Below the pieces are notes generated by a model. The model saw only the letters and a list, made by a program, of their open reading frames with translations. It had not been told where the DNA came from and did not search any database. A stretch of DNA of 64,000 nt. It comes from Tetradesmus obliquus. Lineage: Eukaryota; Chlorophyta; Chlorophyceae; Sphaeropleales; Scenedesmaceae. The DNA lies in NCBI GenBank assembly GCA_030272155.1, contig CP126206.1, forward strand, positions 868,001-932,000, read 5' to 3'. Within the stretch, counting starts at the first letter, position 1, and every line of letters begins with the position of its first letter. This document shows positions 40,227 to 52,763 of this stretch, in pieces. The position numbers and the translations under genes are program-made.

Positions 40227-40946
40227 TCAGATATTGTTTGGTAGTAGTATAGGTCCATGATGTTGTAGAAATCCATGATGATACCATGTGACCATGTTGT
40301 CCAACACCGAGTTGGCCTCTTGATGTCTGTGTATGTATTGTTTCCTCACCGCCTCCACGGCTTCAGCAGCTGTGCCTCCAGAGTAAATGATGATGATGGC
40401 GATGATAATACAGCTGATGCCACAAGTTCCCCCATACCCCACGCCTTCGTGTTCAAATATATACTGCACCGTCCCCCTCGCAAACGCCGACATGATGCTG
40501 AATGGCGTGAAGCCCTCCACCAGCGCAGTGTAGCTCATCCTCTGTGACACTCCATCATCTCCAAAGTATCCACACGGATCCACAAACCCCTGCCCCCCCT
40601 CCTCCACGTCCCATACCAACAGGCAAGAGTGTCCCATATTGTCATCATGGTGACTGAAAACACCAATGTGCAACAGCAGGATAGACCCCTTGGACCGGTT
40701 GCTGATGATCTGTTGCAGGTCTGGTAGGTTGTGGAATTGAAGCTTTGGTGCCTGCTGGTCGTTGTACGTGATGTAGGCATTGGTGTTCTCGTAGGGGATC
40801 AGCAGTTCCATCCTCTGTGACAGCTCAGCAAAGAACTGGTTGTAGTACTCCCAGTCACGGTCCCAATCAGCTGGCCTGCCGTTGGCCATGATGGGAGCCA
40901 CATCAGGATGAGAGAAGAAGGCGTTGAAGAACGCTGGCAACTCCAT
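40227..40946 (-). CDS. Cysteine protease candidate (unit 3)
   Basis: Looks whole; same motifs as 29669-30388. Confidence 0.45.
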   Translation of the reverse strand: MELPAFFNAFFSHPDVAPIMANGRPADWDRDWEYYNQFFAELSQRMELLIPYENTNAYITYNDQQAPKLQFHNLPDLQQIISNRSKGSILLLHIGVFSHHDDNMGHSCLLVWDVEEGGQGFVDPCGYFGDDGVSQRMSYTALVEGFTPFSIMSAFARGTVQYIFEHEGVGYGGTCGISCIIIAIIIIYSGGTAAEAVEAVRKQYIHRHQEANSVLDNMVTWYHHGFLQHHGPILLPNNI

Positions 40947-41198
40947 GGCTGGTTGCTGTTTGTTTGCTGGGTTTGCTTGGTTGCTCAAGGTGTGTTGGTG
41001 CGGTTGGCATGTGGCAGTGGTATATAAAGCAGAGTTGAGCAGCAGGGAGAGGGCAGCAGTTAGCGGTAACAGCTGGCTATTGGCATGAACAGCAATTGCC
41101 GTTAACACCAACCGGGCTGATGCTGACTGGCTAGTCAGTAGTTTGAATTGAATCTGACACAGTCCATCATCACAACCAACATTTCGGTGCCGTCTGAA
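40947..41198. promoter_or_regulatory. Promoter spacer of the protease-like gene (unit 3)
   Basis: Same TATA-bearing spacer as in the other units. Confidence 0.5.
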
Positions 41199-41996
41199 CT
41201 ACTTAACCTTCATTAGTTCTTTGTTCGTCATCACCAGCTCGTATATATCTTCCTTGATCTTCTTGAACAACTCCTTGCCCTCATCGTAAATCCTTCGCAA
41301 CCAAAAGATTGCTTCACGGATCTCATCCTCATCCAACGTTTCTTCGATCTCTTCCTTATTCTTCTTGCTATATCTATCCAGAATTCTCCAACCATTCATT
41401 ACCATCTCGTATAACACTTTGTCCTTTTTCTTCACGATCCACCGTCCCTGATCAGCATACTCCATCAGGTTTTGTTTCACGTTTCTCAACCTGACATTGT
41501 GATTCTCTGGATGCTCTGGATTAAAATGCAGTTCCTCCAACACTTTGACCAGATCCATGTCCTTAAAACATTCCATCAAAAACTCATTATCTAGATACTT
41601 CGTATTCTCTTGACCTCCAAGATCCCTCACGTTGATATGTATATTGATGTTGTTTTGCATATTATTATTTGTTATATTGTTGGTGGCACCATTTCGACAA
41701 ACCAATTCTTTTAGCTCGTTCACTTCTCTTTCAAGCGCCTCGATTTGTTGTTTATCAGTCGGCTTGCCTTTGCACGTTTTCTTGTGTCGAGAAAGGTTTG
41801 ATTGGTATGTAAACCTTGCATTACAAGCGGCACACACATACAATTTGTTTTTGTCGTCACACAAGCGTTCTAGCAGAACGTCAACGGCCACCGAACTTTC
41901 TACAGGGTTACATTTAGTTTTGTTCCTGAAATGTGGTATCAAATTTGATTTTTGCGGTGTAGCATATCCACACCGTTCACACGTGAACAAACTCAT
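41199..41996 (-). CDS. Giant-virus-like C2H2 zinc-finger protein (unit 3)
   Basis: Near-identical copy of 20083-20880; looks whole. Confidence 0.78.
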   Translation of the reverse strand: MSLFTCERCGYATPQKSNLIPHFRNKTKCNPVESSVAVDVLLERLCDDKNKLYVCAACNARFTYQSNLSRHKKTCKGKPTDKQQIEALEREVNELKELVCRNGATNNITNNNMQNNINIHINVRDLGGQENTKYLDNEFLMECFKDMDLVKVLEELHFNPEHPENHNVRLRNVKQNLMEYADQGRWIVKKKDKVLYEMVMNGWRILDRYSKKNKEEIEETLDEDEIREAIFWLRRIYDEGKELFKKIKEDIYELVMTNKELMKVK

Positions 41997-43481
41997 GGTT
42001 GATCCTTTACTTATCCTTTTATATCATTTATCTGATCAAATGATAATAAATGATAAGATTGAAGTATCAACTTTTATGTAAAAGTATCGTTGATGTTACC
42101 AGTAGTATAGGTCTGTTCAATGAAATGAAGAAGAAATGATAAAAATGAATAAGAGAGGGGGTGTTTCGTTTTATTAACTTTGCCGGAACAACAAAATGAA
42201 TCCCACAAACTTTTGCAAAATAATTTCCTTTTCATATATCTATAAGAATGAGCTTCTTTAAGTTGGTTTGCGGTGAACACCCCCAACTGTTCACACCAAC
42301 ACTTGAGCACCTGACCTTTACCTTTACCTTTACTTGAGCTGGGGTATGTGGACGGACGGGGACAAGAATGCTGTCTCCAAAACCATTACCCGGTCATCAG
42401 ATGTGCTCGTTGTTGACCGTTGTGATTTGCGGCAACAATCTGTCACTTTTCATAATACTTACTTTACACAGGTGCTACTCCGCTGCCTGTTTGGCGGGAA
42501 AGATGGGTGTGGAGGTGGTCGCCTCGGGGCACAGCGGGTCGTGGCGCGCTTGCCTCCGTTGCTGCCAATGTGTGTTCCGGTGTATCATGTGTGCATATAA
42601 CTGTGTATACCGGCGGTGTATGCGCGCTGACCCCTCCTCTGCACTGCCACCCTCGCCCTCCGCCGCGTCGAAGTGTGTGATAACAGATCACTCCCGGCCG
42701 CCCGTAGGTTGTGTGCGTTGCGCCGTTGGGCGATGCAAACGCGAGTCAACAAGTACGGCACTGGGTTGGATAACAATATTTTATTACTGCAGTACCCTAA
42801 ACCCGTAAGGTAAGGTTACGTTAAGGTGACCTGTAGTGTGCAGAAACAGTCGACACATTGCCTGATCATGTCGTGGGTGGGGCACCTGTTGTGTGCCGTG
42901 GGCTCGCAAATGTTATTATTACTATAAAACGCCCAGCATATATTTTCAGACAATGGGAGGGGTTTTCTGTGGTACGCAACAGAAGCTAAGAGGAGCATCC
43001 AAGCAAAGGCTAGAAAGGCTATGTAGGCACTAGGATGGTAGCCAACGGAACGAACACAGTCCGCTTACACCTGCAGAGGCATCAGCCTCATACACAAGCC
43101 AATGAGCACCACCCCCATCATCGGACGGTACACGATACCACGGCTTACTAGCACCCCAGCGACCAAGTCCTTGGCCAAGGTGTACACTTGCATGGCTGGG
43201 GGGCTGTCATTAACATGTACAACACGATCAATACTGCACCTTTTTGCGCGATGGTGCAGCTGCCAGGACTCCACATGGCCCACCATGTTTCGCCATCACC
43301 TGGTACCCCACGACAGTTTGAACCAGGGCTGCGGGTTGATCAACACGCAACCCATCACGGTATGCAACCATCCTGCTGGGCTTGCGGGCCAGAATTGGTG
43401 ACGAGGACGCATCATGGCGACAGAGAAGCGTGCCAGTCATTGCGTCACTGCATTGCCACACAATTGCACCCTTGGATGGTG
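41997..43481. other. Gene-free stretch of the tandem unit (unit 3)
   Basis: Copy of 20881-22365. Confidence 0.4.
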
Positions 43482-44738
43482 CTATAACCCCAACAACCAT
43501 GCAACCGCTGACCACCACACCAAAGCCCAGATAGAAAACCTCGAAGAGCCTCCACCCGCCTTCATTGGTGCAGCCGTGCTACCGGTTTCCATTGCAGGCG
43601 GGGCCCCTGTGCGTGGACCGCTGCAGTTGACCCAGAATGGTGCTAGGATCAATTGGTTGCCTCTGGCTGCCTGTCCCACCATGAGGTAGGTGCCATTGGC
43701 TGGCAGCACTACGTCTGTCCTGATGTAGGGCCCAAAGGCAGCTGGGGTAGTGCTAGACATACCAGGCATGTCCGCCATGTCGCTACCATTTGTTGCAGCC
43801 AGGCGGCGCCTAGCAGCAAGACAATGGGTGGCTGCATGCCTTGGGCCACGTGCTGCAGCTGCGGGCTGCGGTGCCTTAAGGCGTCTGCCATGGTCCATGC
43901 CTGGCATTGCGGTGTTGTTTGGCGCACTGCTGGTTGTTGTGGCATTGGTGGTGCCAGATGCTGGCTCGGGCGAGGTGCCATTGGCCACTGTGCCGTGTTC
44001 GTGTGCCAGGAAGGTCAGCTCAGCATTGGCCACTGCCAGGTGCATGGGTGCCCCCAGGTAGATGTTCAAGTCCGTGATCGGTGCCCCTGTGCTGCTGTTG
44101 TAGAAGGCCCAGTAGTACGACTGCTGCACTCCAGGAATGCACGCCGTGTGCTGTGGACCGCTCAGCATCACATGGTAGCTGGTGCCACCAGCAGATGTTG
44201 TTGGGGACATGAGGGAGGAAAGCCGGACAGCAGGCTGGTAAGATAGTCTCAGTGGCACGCTTGTGACGTTGATGGTGGTACGCCATGCCATGTTGCACAT
44301 TGTAGCAGGGTCCATAGCAGGTTGGCCGGTTGCATTCACGTACGTGTGGTTGGCCACAGGTCCATCAAACAGCTGGCCGTCAAAGCCAATGATGTACCGA
44401 CCCGCTGCTGGGAATGACACGTCCGAAAACGTGAAATTAGCGCCAGGGCCGGATTGCGTTGGGTGCCAGTGCGCGAACGCGTCTAGGTCTTGGCCGACCG
44501 CCACCAGGTGCAGCACCCGATCGTGAGACACCACAAACGCACTCGATGGTATGTGCGAGCCGTTTGGTTCCTTGAAGTCGACGACAATCGTGGCATTTTG
44601 TCCAGCAACCACGTCCGTTGGGGCTGTCTGCAAGGTCAGCTGCACTGGCACATATTCCTCTGCCGAGGCGCAGGCGCAACCACGCCACAAAGCTAGCAGA
44701 TACAACAGAGAACACATCAAAGGTAGCGGCCGTGCCAT
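43482..44738 (-). CDS. Secreted/anchored metal-binding-type protein (unit 3)
   Basis: Intact third copy of 22366-23622. Unit 4 ends before this gene, so there are three copies in the window. Confidence 0.7.
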   Translation of the reverse strand: MARPLPLMCSLLYLLALWRGCACASAEEYVPVQLTLQTAPTDVVAGQNATIVVDFKEPNGSHIPSSAFVVSHDRVLHLVAVGQDLDAFAHWHPTQSGPGANFTFSDVSFPAAGRYIIGFDGQLFDGPVANHTYVNATGQPAMDPATMCNMAWRTTINVTSVPLRLSYQPAVRLSSLMSPTTSAGGTSYHVMLSGPQHTACIPGVQQSYYWAFYNSSTGAPITDLNIYLGAPMHLAVANAELTFLAHEHGTVANGTSPEPASGTTNATTTSSAPNNTAMPGMDHGRRLKAPQPAAAARGPRHAATHCLAARRRLAATNGSDMADMPGMSSTTPAAFGPYIRTDVVLPANGTYLMVGQAARGNQLILAPFWVNCSGPRTGAPPAMETGSTAAPMKAGGGSSRFSIWALVWWSAVAWLLGL

Positions 44739-44921
44739 GGCGCTTGCAGCGGCAGTGGTGCGGAAGAAGCAGACTCCTGATCGTCTCCTTCTCACGTGCC
44801 AAGGTGTGCAAGTGCACGTTGTTCAGCCCAGCCTCTGTAGGTGATAGGGTAATAAAGTCATATGACTGTTGACACGGTGATAGGACTCAGCATCGTAACA
44901 CCTTGTGGTTGATAGGGCAGT

Positions 44922-45639
44922 CAGCTGGGCATGGTACAAACGTAGCGAACAAGTGGCCTACATATAAATGTCAAGCTTTCAACGACGAATCTAAATCAAT
45001 TTGAGCTGTTAGCAGTGGCACAGTGTACTGCAAGAAAAGAGCTAAAAACACGTTGCCCTGAAGTGCCCCGACTGTTACATATGTTAACTTGCGCTGTAGA
45101 GTGTTGCTGTGGGTGCTGCTGCCTGCAACATGTTTTGATGTGTAATGTAATACTTCTGGGCTTCCCTTGCTGGCTGATCAGGCACTGCAGTTCTGGTGTG
45201 CCAAGTGCCCTGCCGCTGCTGTTGCGCTCTGCTGCTTGGCGCTGTGCGCTGCACATACAGTTTCAACTGTCATATCTGTGACATACTGCGCAACACCGCT
45301 TCAGGCCCACCGGCAGCTGCTGCGCGCGTGCAGCTAGTGTGGCTGCACAGAGTTTGTTGAGGACTAGTATTCTACACAGTTTCCTGCAAACATCCTTCTT
45401 GTGTGATCAAGGCGAATTCTGGAGCTCAAAATTACTAGCAGTTTGAAGCTGCTGCTGCTGGCAGGTGGGGGCCCTGCTGTGCAGTTGGGATGCAAGCAAA
45501 CCAAAGCAGCAGCACTGGCAGCTGTGCCTTACTGTGCCTGCCACATACAGCAGGTTGCTATGCCAGCATGGCTGTCTGCTTGCAAGCTGTGTTGATTTGT
45601 TGCAAAATGCAGATGCTACGTTTGTACCATACCCAGCTG
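44922..45639. mobile_element. R element, left copy (unit 3)
   Basis: CAG...CTG-ended TIR element, as at 23806. Confidence 0.85.
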
Positions 45640-46886
45640 AGACTGTGATTGCATGCCAGCCTTTGCTGCAGCAGTTCTTAGCCTGCACTGCATCCCTTCT
45701 GTTGCTGTTCCTGGACTTGGTGCCTGAAGTGCACACCTACCTTTTTATGCTATGGCTGATGTGCTCCTGCTGCTGCTGGGTATGCAGCTGATTTTACTGC
45801 GGCAGTAGCACTGTTTGCAATATATGATATCTGCCTGGGCAGGAGCAGCAGCAGCAGCAGACAACAGGAAACGTTACAGCTATGTGTGCTGTGAATCACG
45901 GTGGCATGTGTTTTTCAACTGCAGTTGTTGGTGGGCGTGACAGCAGCAGCATGTGCCAGCAGGTGCCTCACTGCTGCCACCTAATTTTTTGGCGAAGCCT
46001 TTCAGCACTGCGCTGTGTTTAACGTCGTTCAATGTTCAAAACAAATTGTATGCAGGTGCTGCAGCAGCGCGATCGAGCTGCAGTGCTCTGGACATCCGTG
46101 TTGACCCGTCAGGCTCACCTGCAACGTGGGCTTGCGAGGGCCCGTCAGGATTGGTTTTCTGCTTTAACCAAAGGTACGTTGCATAATGTGTCGACGATGA
46201 TAAGTTGGCAGCGTGGCAGCTGTGTGGCTCGGAGCAGGCTTGTTTCAGGGCACCTTTCCGTCTTGAAGTTCTTCACCATATCGCAGTTTATTTCGGCTCA
46301 AGCCATGCTTAAATCAATCATCAAATTTAAAAGTTAATCGACCGCAAGGTTTCTTGCAGGCTCCGTGCATATCGCTTGGCAGGCCAACAGTCGTCACAAC
46401 CAACGCGAGTGACAGCAGCAGGAGCCATGTTCAAGAGCTTCGAGCGTAGTTGAATTATGACAGGAATTTTACCATTACATTCGGCAATTCAGCATGACTG
46501 CAAATGCCTGTATGTGAAATGGCCACCAAGTGCCTTGCTGCCTTGCAGCAGTCGTTTGAAGCAGGAACCGCTCCTGACAAGTCTGAGCACCAAAGCACAA
46601 CATCCACATGTAGTTTACTCATACAATAAGCTTCTGAACATGCCATTTTGTTCCCACACTCGCTCTCAGGTGAACACCAGGAAGTAACCACCCTACAGCA
46701 GCATGGTGCCAGCACCTCCCAAGCCCCGGGCGGTGCGAACATGCAGGACGGCGACAAGCGCAGGTGCCCTCAAACAGGTGAGCTCAAGGGCTCTCTGAGT
46801 GACACCCTGTGCACTGCTGGCCAGCCATCTTGCATGCAGCTGACAGCCACAATCCCTACATGCCATGCAGCAGCACAACAGCAGAC

Positions 46887-49090
46887 TCAGCGCTGGTCTT
46901 TCCTGGGGTAGTCGCCAGCAGTGCCGCGGCGCTGCTTCCCGTCTCGGCACACACAAAGACTCCTCTTGCGGCTGCGCACCATGTTCCACAAATCTGGCAG
47001 CTTCAATACATCAGCCATGACAGATGCAGCTGTGATCTTCATAAAGGTGTTGTACAGGCCGTGCTGCAGGTCTCGCGGCTTCACATCAGCACCACCCAGC
47101 TGGCAGCTGTTATACAAGTAGTTGCGGAAGGCTGCTTTGAGGCTGCCAAATGCATGTTCAATGGGCTTGTTGAAATCTGGGGAGTAGGGTGCAATGTGCA
47201 GCAGTTGATCTTCATTGATGCCACCTGCAACCAACATCTGTAGGCCATCCTTCCCCAGGTGAACACTTGGGTTGTCAAAGATGTACAGCGGCGTAGTGCC
47301 GCGCTGCGCCTGCTGTTGGTTGGCTATGTCTTTGATCTCCATCATGCAGTGAACAAACTCCAGCTGAGTCATGCTCTTGGCCTGCTGGGTTGGTTTGTCC
47401 TTCAACTGCAGGTGCAAGAATTGCCGGATTGGCAGCGCGCAGCCTTGTTAGCAGCGCAGGAGCGCAACGCAGCGGTGTGGATGGATGCGATGGGACGCTT
47501 CTACATCAGGCTCAGTGCAGACAAGGTCAGATACATCACCAAGTCTATGAGGGGGCAGAGATTGTTCTGGGGCTTGACTGGCTGCTTGCCAGGTGTGCAG
47601 CACTTCAAGTTCTGCGCGCCGCGTGCAGTCGCCACAGCAGCAGCGCTTCAGTGCAAGATGTGTGCATGTGTGCTGGCTGATATGGTTGGCACATGCATGG
47701 GCTACATGCACACAAGCGAGGAGCAGCTGGTGTGCATGCTGTATTGGTTAGGCATCAGCAGCAGTATGTGTGCTCAGGTAGCAGTGGACTGGTGGGATGG
47801 GCGGATTAATTTCCTCCATGCACAGCACAACATGCTGATTCAAGCTGATGGCTCATGTCATGACAAGGGTTATTACAGCAGCAGCAGGCAGCAGGTGCTG
47901 GAGCGCGACTTTGAGTTCTGCGCTGCAGCATATGACAACTGGCTGCAGCCAGGGGGCAGTGTGCTGCGCGTGAGCACGCGCGGATGTGACATGCACCAAT
48001 CCTTGCACATTGGTTTCCAGCTTGCTGCTGCAGGTGGTGTCATTGTACTGTCACCAAGTTACTCTGCTGTTATGTTCACAGCAGAGGACGGGCAGCGCTG
48101 CAGCTTCACTACAGCACTAAAAAAAGCACTGCGGGACTGTTACTACACAGTACAGCAGGGCTGGCATGTCTTTCGATGGCAGGCGCCTGCGCAGTAGCAG
48201 CGCACACTCACCATGTACGGTACATTGAGGTTGCCAGCATGGTCCTTGTTGTCTGTTGTGCCGGTGACAAACTTGCAGTAGACGGGCCCGTGCACAGCGT
48301 TGACGGCGCAGACAAAGTGCAACTTGACCGGCTCTGCGTCCTTGCCCTTGCGCATCCATTTGCATGGCAGCACAGCATGCACGTTTTCATCGTGTGCATC
48401 ACAATAGACCTTGACGGAGCCGCCTGCCAGGTCTGACATCCAGAATTTGCACTCATCAACGAAATATATGCGCTGCAGCATGTCGGGGTCACTTTGGTAC
48501 TTCTGCCACAGCGCCGCAGCTGCTGCCTTTCGCCTTTGTTTCTGTATCTTTGTCAAGTCCAGCTTCACATCTATTCTCCTGCGCACCAGGTCGGGGTCAG
48601 CCCATTTCATGTACTTCAGCAGTCTCTTGGGTGTGATGTTGTAGTCAGTGCACAGCTGGCGCAGTGTGTCATTTTCCTGACATGCGACTTCGATTGAAGT
48701 CCACCACACGTGCACATCAACCTTTCTCTTTGAATCTGCCGATGGGTAGGCCTTTACCACCTTGCCAGCCTTGAATATTGTGCTGGCATGGAAGGCGACA
48801 GCATGTGGGACATTTGAGGGCCTGCCGCCATGCTTGGGTGTAGCCACTGTGCCGTTTGCTGTGAAGTTCTTGTGATGAAGTTTGCAGAACCGGTTCAGGT
48901 CCCCGTGTACCTCCTTGGCGTAGTCAGGGTACTGCTCTCTGTAATAATATGCGGGCGTAAACTTTTCGTCAGCTGTGGTCAAAGCCATTATCACACACAC
49001 CACCGCCGCCACCCTCATGGCCGTGGTGCTGCGGTTGCTCTTCCATCCTGAAGGGTGCTTGCGCACCATGGACAGCCCCCCTGCAGGCAT
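46887..49090 (-). CDS. Tc1/mariner-like DDE transposase, two exons (core 3a)
   Basis: Same as 25771-27974. Confidence 0.82.
47259..48197 (+). CDS. Candidate Vsr/EDxHD-like nuclease in antisense intron (core 3a)
   Basis: Same protein as 26143-27081. Confidence 0.5.
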   Translation: MNTWVVKDVQRRSAALRLLLVGYVFDLHHAVNKLQLSHALGLLGWFVLQLQVQELPDWQRAALLAAQERNAAVWMDAMGRFYIRLSADKVRYITKSMRGQRLFWGLTGCLPGVQHFKFCAPRAVATAAALQCKMCACVLADMVGTCMGYMHTSEEQLVCMLYWLGISSSMCAQVAVDWWDGRINFLHAQHNMLIQADGSCHDKGYYSSSRQQVLERDFEFCAAAYDNWLQPGGSVLRVSTRGCDMHQSLHIGFQLAAAGGVIVLSPSYSAVMFTAEDGQRCSFTTALKKALRDCYYTVQQGWHVFRWQAPAQ

Positions 49091-49198
49091 GAATCCAAAA
49101 CGTATGGATATGTTAGCTGTGCTTCTAGCAGCAGTGTGAACAGAAGTAACTGGTCAGGTCAAACAACAGCCTGCGGCATCATGGAGTTTGACCGGTCT

Positions 49199-49201
49199 CT
49201 G
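49199..49201. other. 3-bp footprint CTG between cores 3a and 3b
   Basis: GGTCT-CTG-AGACTG stands where GGTCT-[R]-AGACTG is expected. CTG equals the last three bases of R. Confidence 0.7.
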
Positions 49202-50448
49202 AGACTGTGATTGCATGCCAGCCTTTGCTGCAGCAGTTCTTAGCCTGCACTGCATCCCTTCTGTTGCTGTTCCTGGACTTGGTGCCTGAAGTGCACACCT
49301 ACCTTTTTATGCTATGGCTGATGTGCTCCTGCTGCTGCTGGGTATGCAGCTGATTTTACTGCGGCAGTAGCACTGTTTGCAATATATGATATCTGCCTGG
49401 GCAGGAGCAGCAGCAGCAGCAGACAACAGGAAACGTTACAGCTATGTGTGCTGTGAATCACGGTGGCATGTGTTTTTCAACTGCAGTTGTTGGTGGGCGT
49501 GACAGCAGCAGCATGTGCCAGCAGGTGCCTCACTGCTGCCACCTAATTTTTTGGCGAAGCCTTTCAGCACTGCGCTGTGTTTAACGTCGTTCAATGTTCA
49601 AAACAAATTGTATGCAGGTGCTGCAGCAGCGCGATCGAGCTGCAGTGCTCTGGACATCCGTGTTGACCCGTCAGGCTCACCTGCAACGTGGGCTTGCGAG
49701 GGCCCGTCAGGATTGGTTTTCTGCTTTAACCAAAGGTACGTTGCATAATGTGTCGACGATGATAAGTTGGCAGCGTGGCAGCTGTGTGGCTCGGAGCAGG
49801 CTTGTTTCAGGGCACCTTTCCGTCTTGAAGTTCTTCACCATATCGCAGTTTATTTCGGCTCAAGCCATGCTTAAATCAATCATCAAATTTAAAAGTTAAT
49901 CGACCGCAAGGTTTCTTGCAGGCTCCGTGCATATCGCTTGGCAGGCCAACAGTCGTCACAACCAACGCGAGTGACAGCAGCAGGAGCCATGTTCAAGAGC
50001 TTCGAGCGTAGTTGAATTATGACAGGAATTTTACCATTACATTCGGCAATTCAGCATGACTGCAAATGCCTGTATGTGAAATGGCCACCAAGTGCCTTGC
50101 TGCCTTGCAGCAGTCGTTTGAAGCAGGAACCGCTCCTGACAAGTCTGAGCACCAAAGCACAACATCCACATGTAGTTTACTCATACAATAAGCTTCTGAA
50201 CATGCCATTTTGTTCCCACACTCGCTCTCAGGTGAACACCAGGAAGTAACCACCCTACAGCAGCATGGTGCCAGCACCTCCCAAGCCCCGGGCGGTGCGA
50301 ACATGCAGGACGGCGACAAGCGCAGGTGCCCTCAAACAGGTGAGCTCAAGGGCTCTCTGAGTGACACCCTGTGCACTGCTGGCCAGCCATCTTGCATGCA
50401 GCTGACAGCCACAATCCCTACATGCCATGCAGCAGCACAACAGCAGAC

Positions 50449-52652
50449 TCAGCGCTGGTCTTTCCTGGGGTAGTCGCCAGCAGTGCCGCGGCGCTGCTTC
50501 CCGTCTCGGCACACACAAAGACTCCTCTTGCGGCTGCGCACCATGTTCCACAAATCTGGCAGCTTCAATACATCAGCCATGACAGATGCAGCTGTGATCT
50601 TCATAAAGGTGTTGTACAGGCCGTGCTGCAGGTCTCGCGGCTTCACATCAGCACCACCCAGCTGGCAGCTGTTATACAAGTAGTTGCGGAAGGCTGCTTT
50701 GAGGCTGCCAAATGCATGTTCAATGGGCTTGTTGAAATCTGGGGAGTAGGGTGCAATGTGCAGCAGTTGATCTTCATTGATGCCACCTGCAACCAACATC
50801 TGTAGGCCATCCTTCCCCAGGTGAACACTTGGGTTGTCAAAGATGTACAGCGGCGTAGTGCCGCGCTGCGCCTGCTGTTGGTTGGCTATGTCTTTGATCT
50901 CCATCATGCAGTGAACAAACTCCAGCTGAGTCATGCTCTTGGCCTGCTGGGTTGGTTTGTCCTTCAACTGCAGGTGCAAGAATTGCCGGATTGGCAGCGC
51001 GCAGCCTTGTTAGCAGCGCAGGAGCGCAACGCAGCGGTGTGGATGGATGCGATGGGACGCTTCTACATCAGGCTCAGTGCAGACAAGGTCAGCTACATCA
51101 CCAAGTCTATGAGGGGGCAGAGATTGTTCTGGGGCTTGACTGGCTGCTTGCCAGGTGTGCAGCACTTCAAGTTCTGCGCGCCGCGTGCAGTCGCCACAGC
51201 AGCAGCGCTTCAGTGCAAGATGTGTGCATGTGTGCTGGCTGATATGGTTGGCACATGCATGGGCTACATGCACACAAGCGAGGAGCAGCTGGTGTGCATG
51301 CTGTATTGGTTAGGCATCAGCAGCAGTATGTGTGCTCAGGTAGCAGTGGACTGGTGGGATGGGCGGATTAATTTCCTCCATGCACAGCACAACATGCTGA
51401 TTCAAGCTGATGGCTCATGTCATGACAAGGGTTATTACAGCAGCAGCAGGCAGCAGGTGCTGGAGCGCGACTTTGAGTTCTGCGCTGCAGCATATGACAA
51501 CTGGCTGCAGCCAGGGGGCAGTGTGCTGCGCGTGAGCACGCGCGGATGTGACATGCACCAATCCTTGCACATTGGTTTCCAGCTTGCTGCTGCAGGTGGT
51601 GTCATTGTACTGTCACCAAGTTACTCTGCTGTTATGTTCACAGCAGAGGACGGGCAGCGCTGCAGCTTCACTACAGCACTAAAAAAAGCACTGCGGGACT
51701 GTTACTACACAGTACAGCAGGGCTGGCATGTCTTTCGATGGCAGGCGCCTGCGCAGTAGCAGCGCACACTCACCATGTACGGTACATTGAGGTTGCCAGC
51801 ATGGTCCTTGTTGTCTGTTGTGCCGGTGACAAACTTGCAGTAGACGGGCCCGTGCACAGCGTTGACGGCGCAGACAAAGTGCAACTTGACCGGCTCTGCG
51901 TCCTTGCCCTTGCGCATCCATTTGCATGGCAGCACAGCATGCACGTTTTCATCGTGTGCATCACAATAGACCTTGACGGAGCCGCCTGCCAGGTCTGACA
52001 TCCAGAATTTGCACTCATCAACGAAATATATGCGCTGCAGCATGTCGGGGTCACTTTGGTACTTCTGCCACAGCGCCGCAGCTGCTGCCTTTCGCCTTTG
52101 TTTCTGTATCTTTGTCAAGTCCAGCTTCACATCTATTCTCCTGCGCACCAGGTCGGGGTCAGCCCATTTCATGTACTTCAGCAGTCTCTTGGGTGTGATG
52201 TTGTAGTCAGTGCACAGCTGGCGCAGTGTGTCATTTTCCTGACATGCGACTTCGATTGAAGTCCACCACACGTGCACATCAACCTTTCTCTTTGAATCTG
52301 CCGATGGGTAGGCCTTTACCACCTTGCCAGCCTTGAATATTGTGCTGGCATGGAAGGCGACAGCATGTGGGACATTTGAGGGCCTGCCGCCATGCTTGGG
52401 TGTAGCCACTGTGCCGTTTGCTGTGAAGTTCTTGTGATGAAGTTTGCAGAACCGGTTCAGGTCCCCGTGTACCTCCTTGGCGTAGTCAGGGTACTGCTCT
52501 CTGTAATAATATGCGGGCGTAAACTTTTCGTCAGCTGTGGTCAAAGCCATTATCACACACACCACCGCCGCCACCCTCATGGCCGTGGTGCTGCGGTTGC
52601 TCTTCCATCCTGAAGGGTGCTTGCGCACCATGGACAGCCCCCCTGCAGGCAT
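50449..52652 (-). CDS. Tc1/mariner-like DDE transposase, two exons (core 3b)
   Basis: Same as 25771-27974. Confidence 0.82.
50821..51759 (+). CDS. Candidate Vsr/EDxHD-like nuclease in antisense intron (core 3b)
   Basis: Same as 26143-27081, with one conservative-context substitution (KVSYITK for KVRYITK near residue 91). This shows the cores are not strictly identical. Confidence 0.5.
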   Translation: MNTWVVKDVQRRSAALRLLLVGYVFDLHHAVNKLQLSHALGLLGWFVLQLQVQELPDWQRAALLAAQERNAAVWMDAMGRFYIRLSADKVSYITKSMRGQRLFWGLTGCLPGVQHFKFCAPRAVATAAALQCKMCACVLADMVGTCMGYMHTSEEQLVCMLYWLGISSSMCAQVAVDWWDGRINFLHAQHNMLIQADGSCHDKGYYSSSRQQVLERDFEFCAAAYDNWLQPGGSVLRVSTRGCDMHQSLHIGFQLAAAGGVIVLSPSYSAVMFTAEDGQRCSFTTALKKALRDCYYTVQQGWHVFRWQAPAQ

Positions 52653-52760
52653 GAATCCAAAACGTATGGATATGTTAGCTGTGCTTCTAGCAGCAGTGTG
52701 AACAGAAGTAACTGGTCAGGTCAAACAACAGCCTGCGGCATCATGGAGTTTGACCGGTCT

Positions 52761-52763
52761 CAG
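52761..52763. other. 3-bp footprint CAG between cores 3b and 3c
   Basis: GGTCT-CAG-AGACTG; CAG equals the first three bases of R. It differs from the CTG at 49199-49201, implying an independent event. Confidence 0.7.

Larger units (their letters stand above)
45640..49198. mobile_element. Transposase core 3a (unit 3)
   Basis: First of three consecutive cores; R on its left, only CTG (49199-49201) on its right. 45640-46886 is without recognised genes. Confidence 0.8.
49202..52760. mobile_element. Transposase core 3b (unit 3)
   Basis: Middle core; no R copy on either side. 49202-50448 is without recognised genes. Confidence 0.8.
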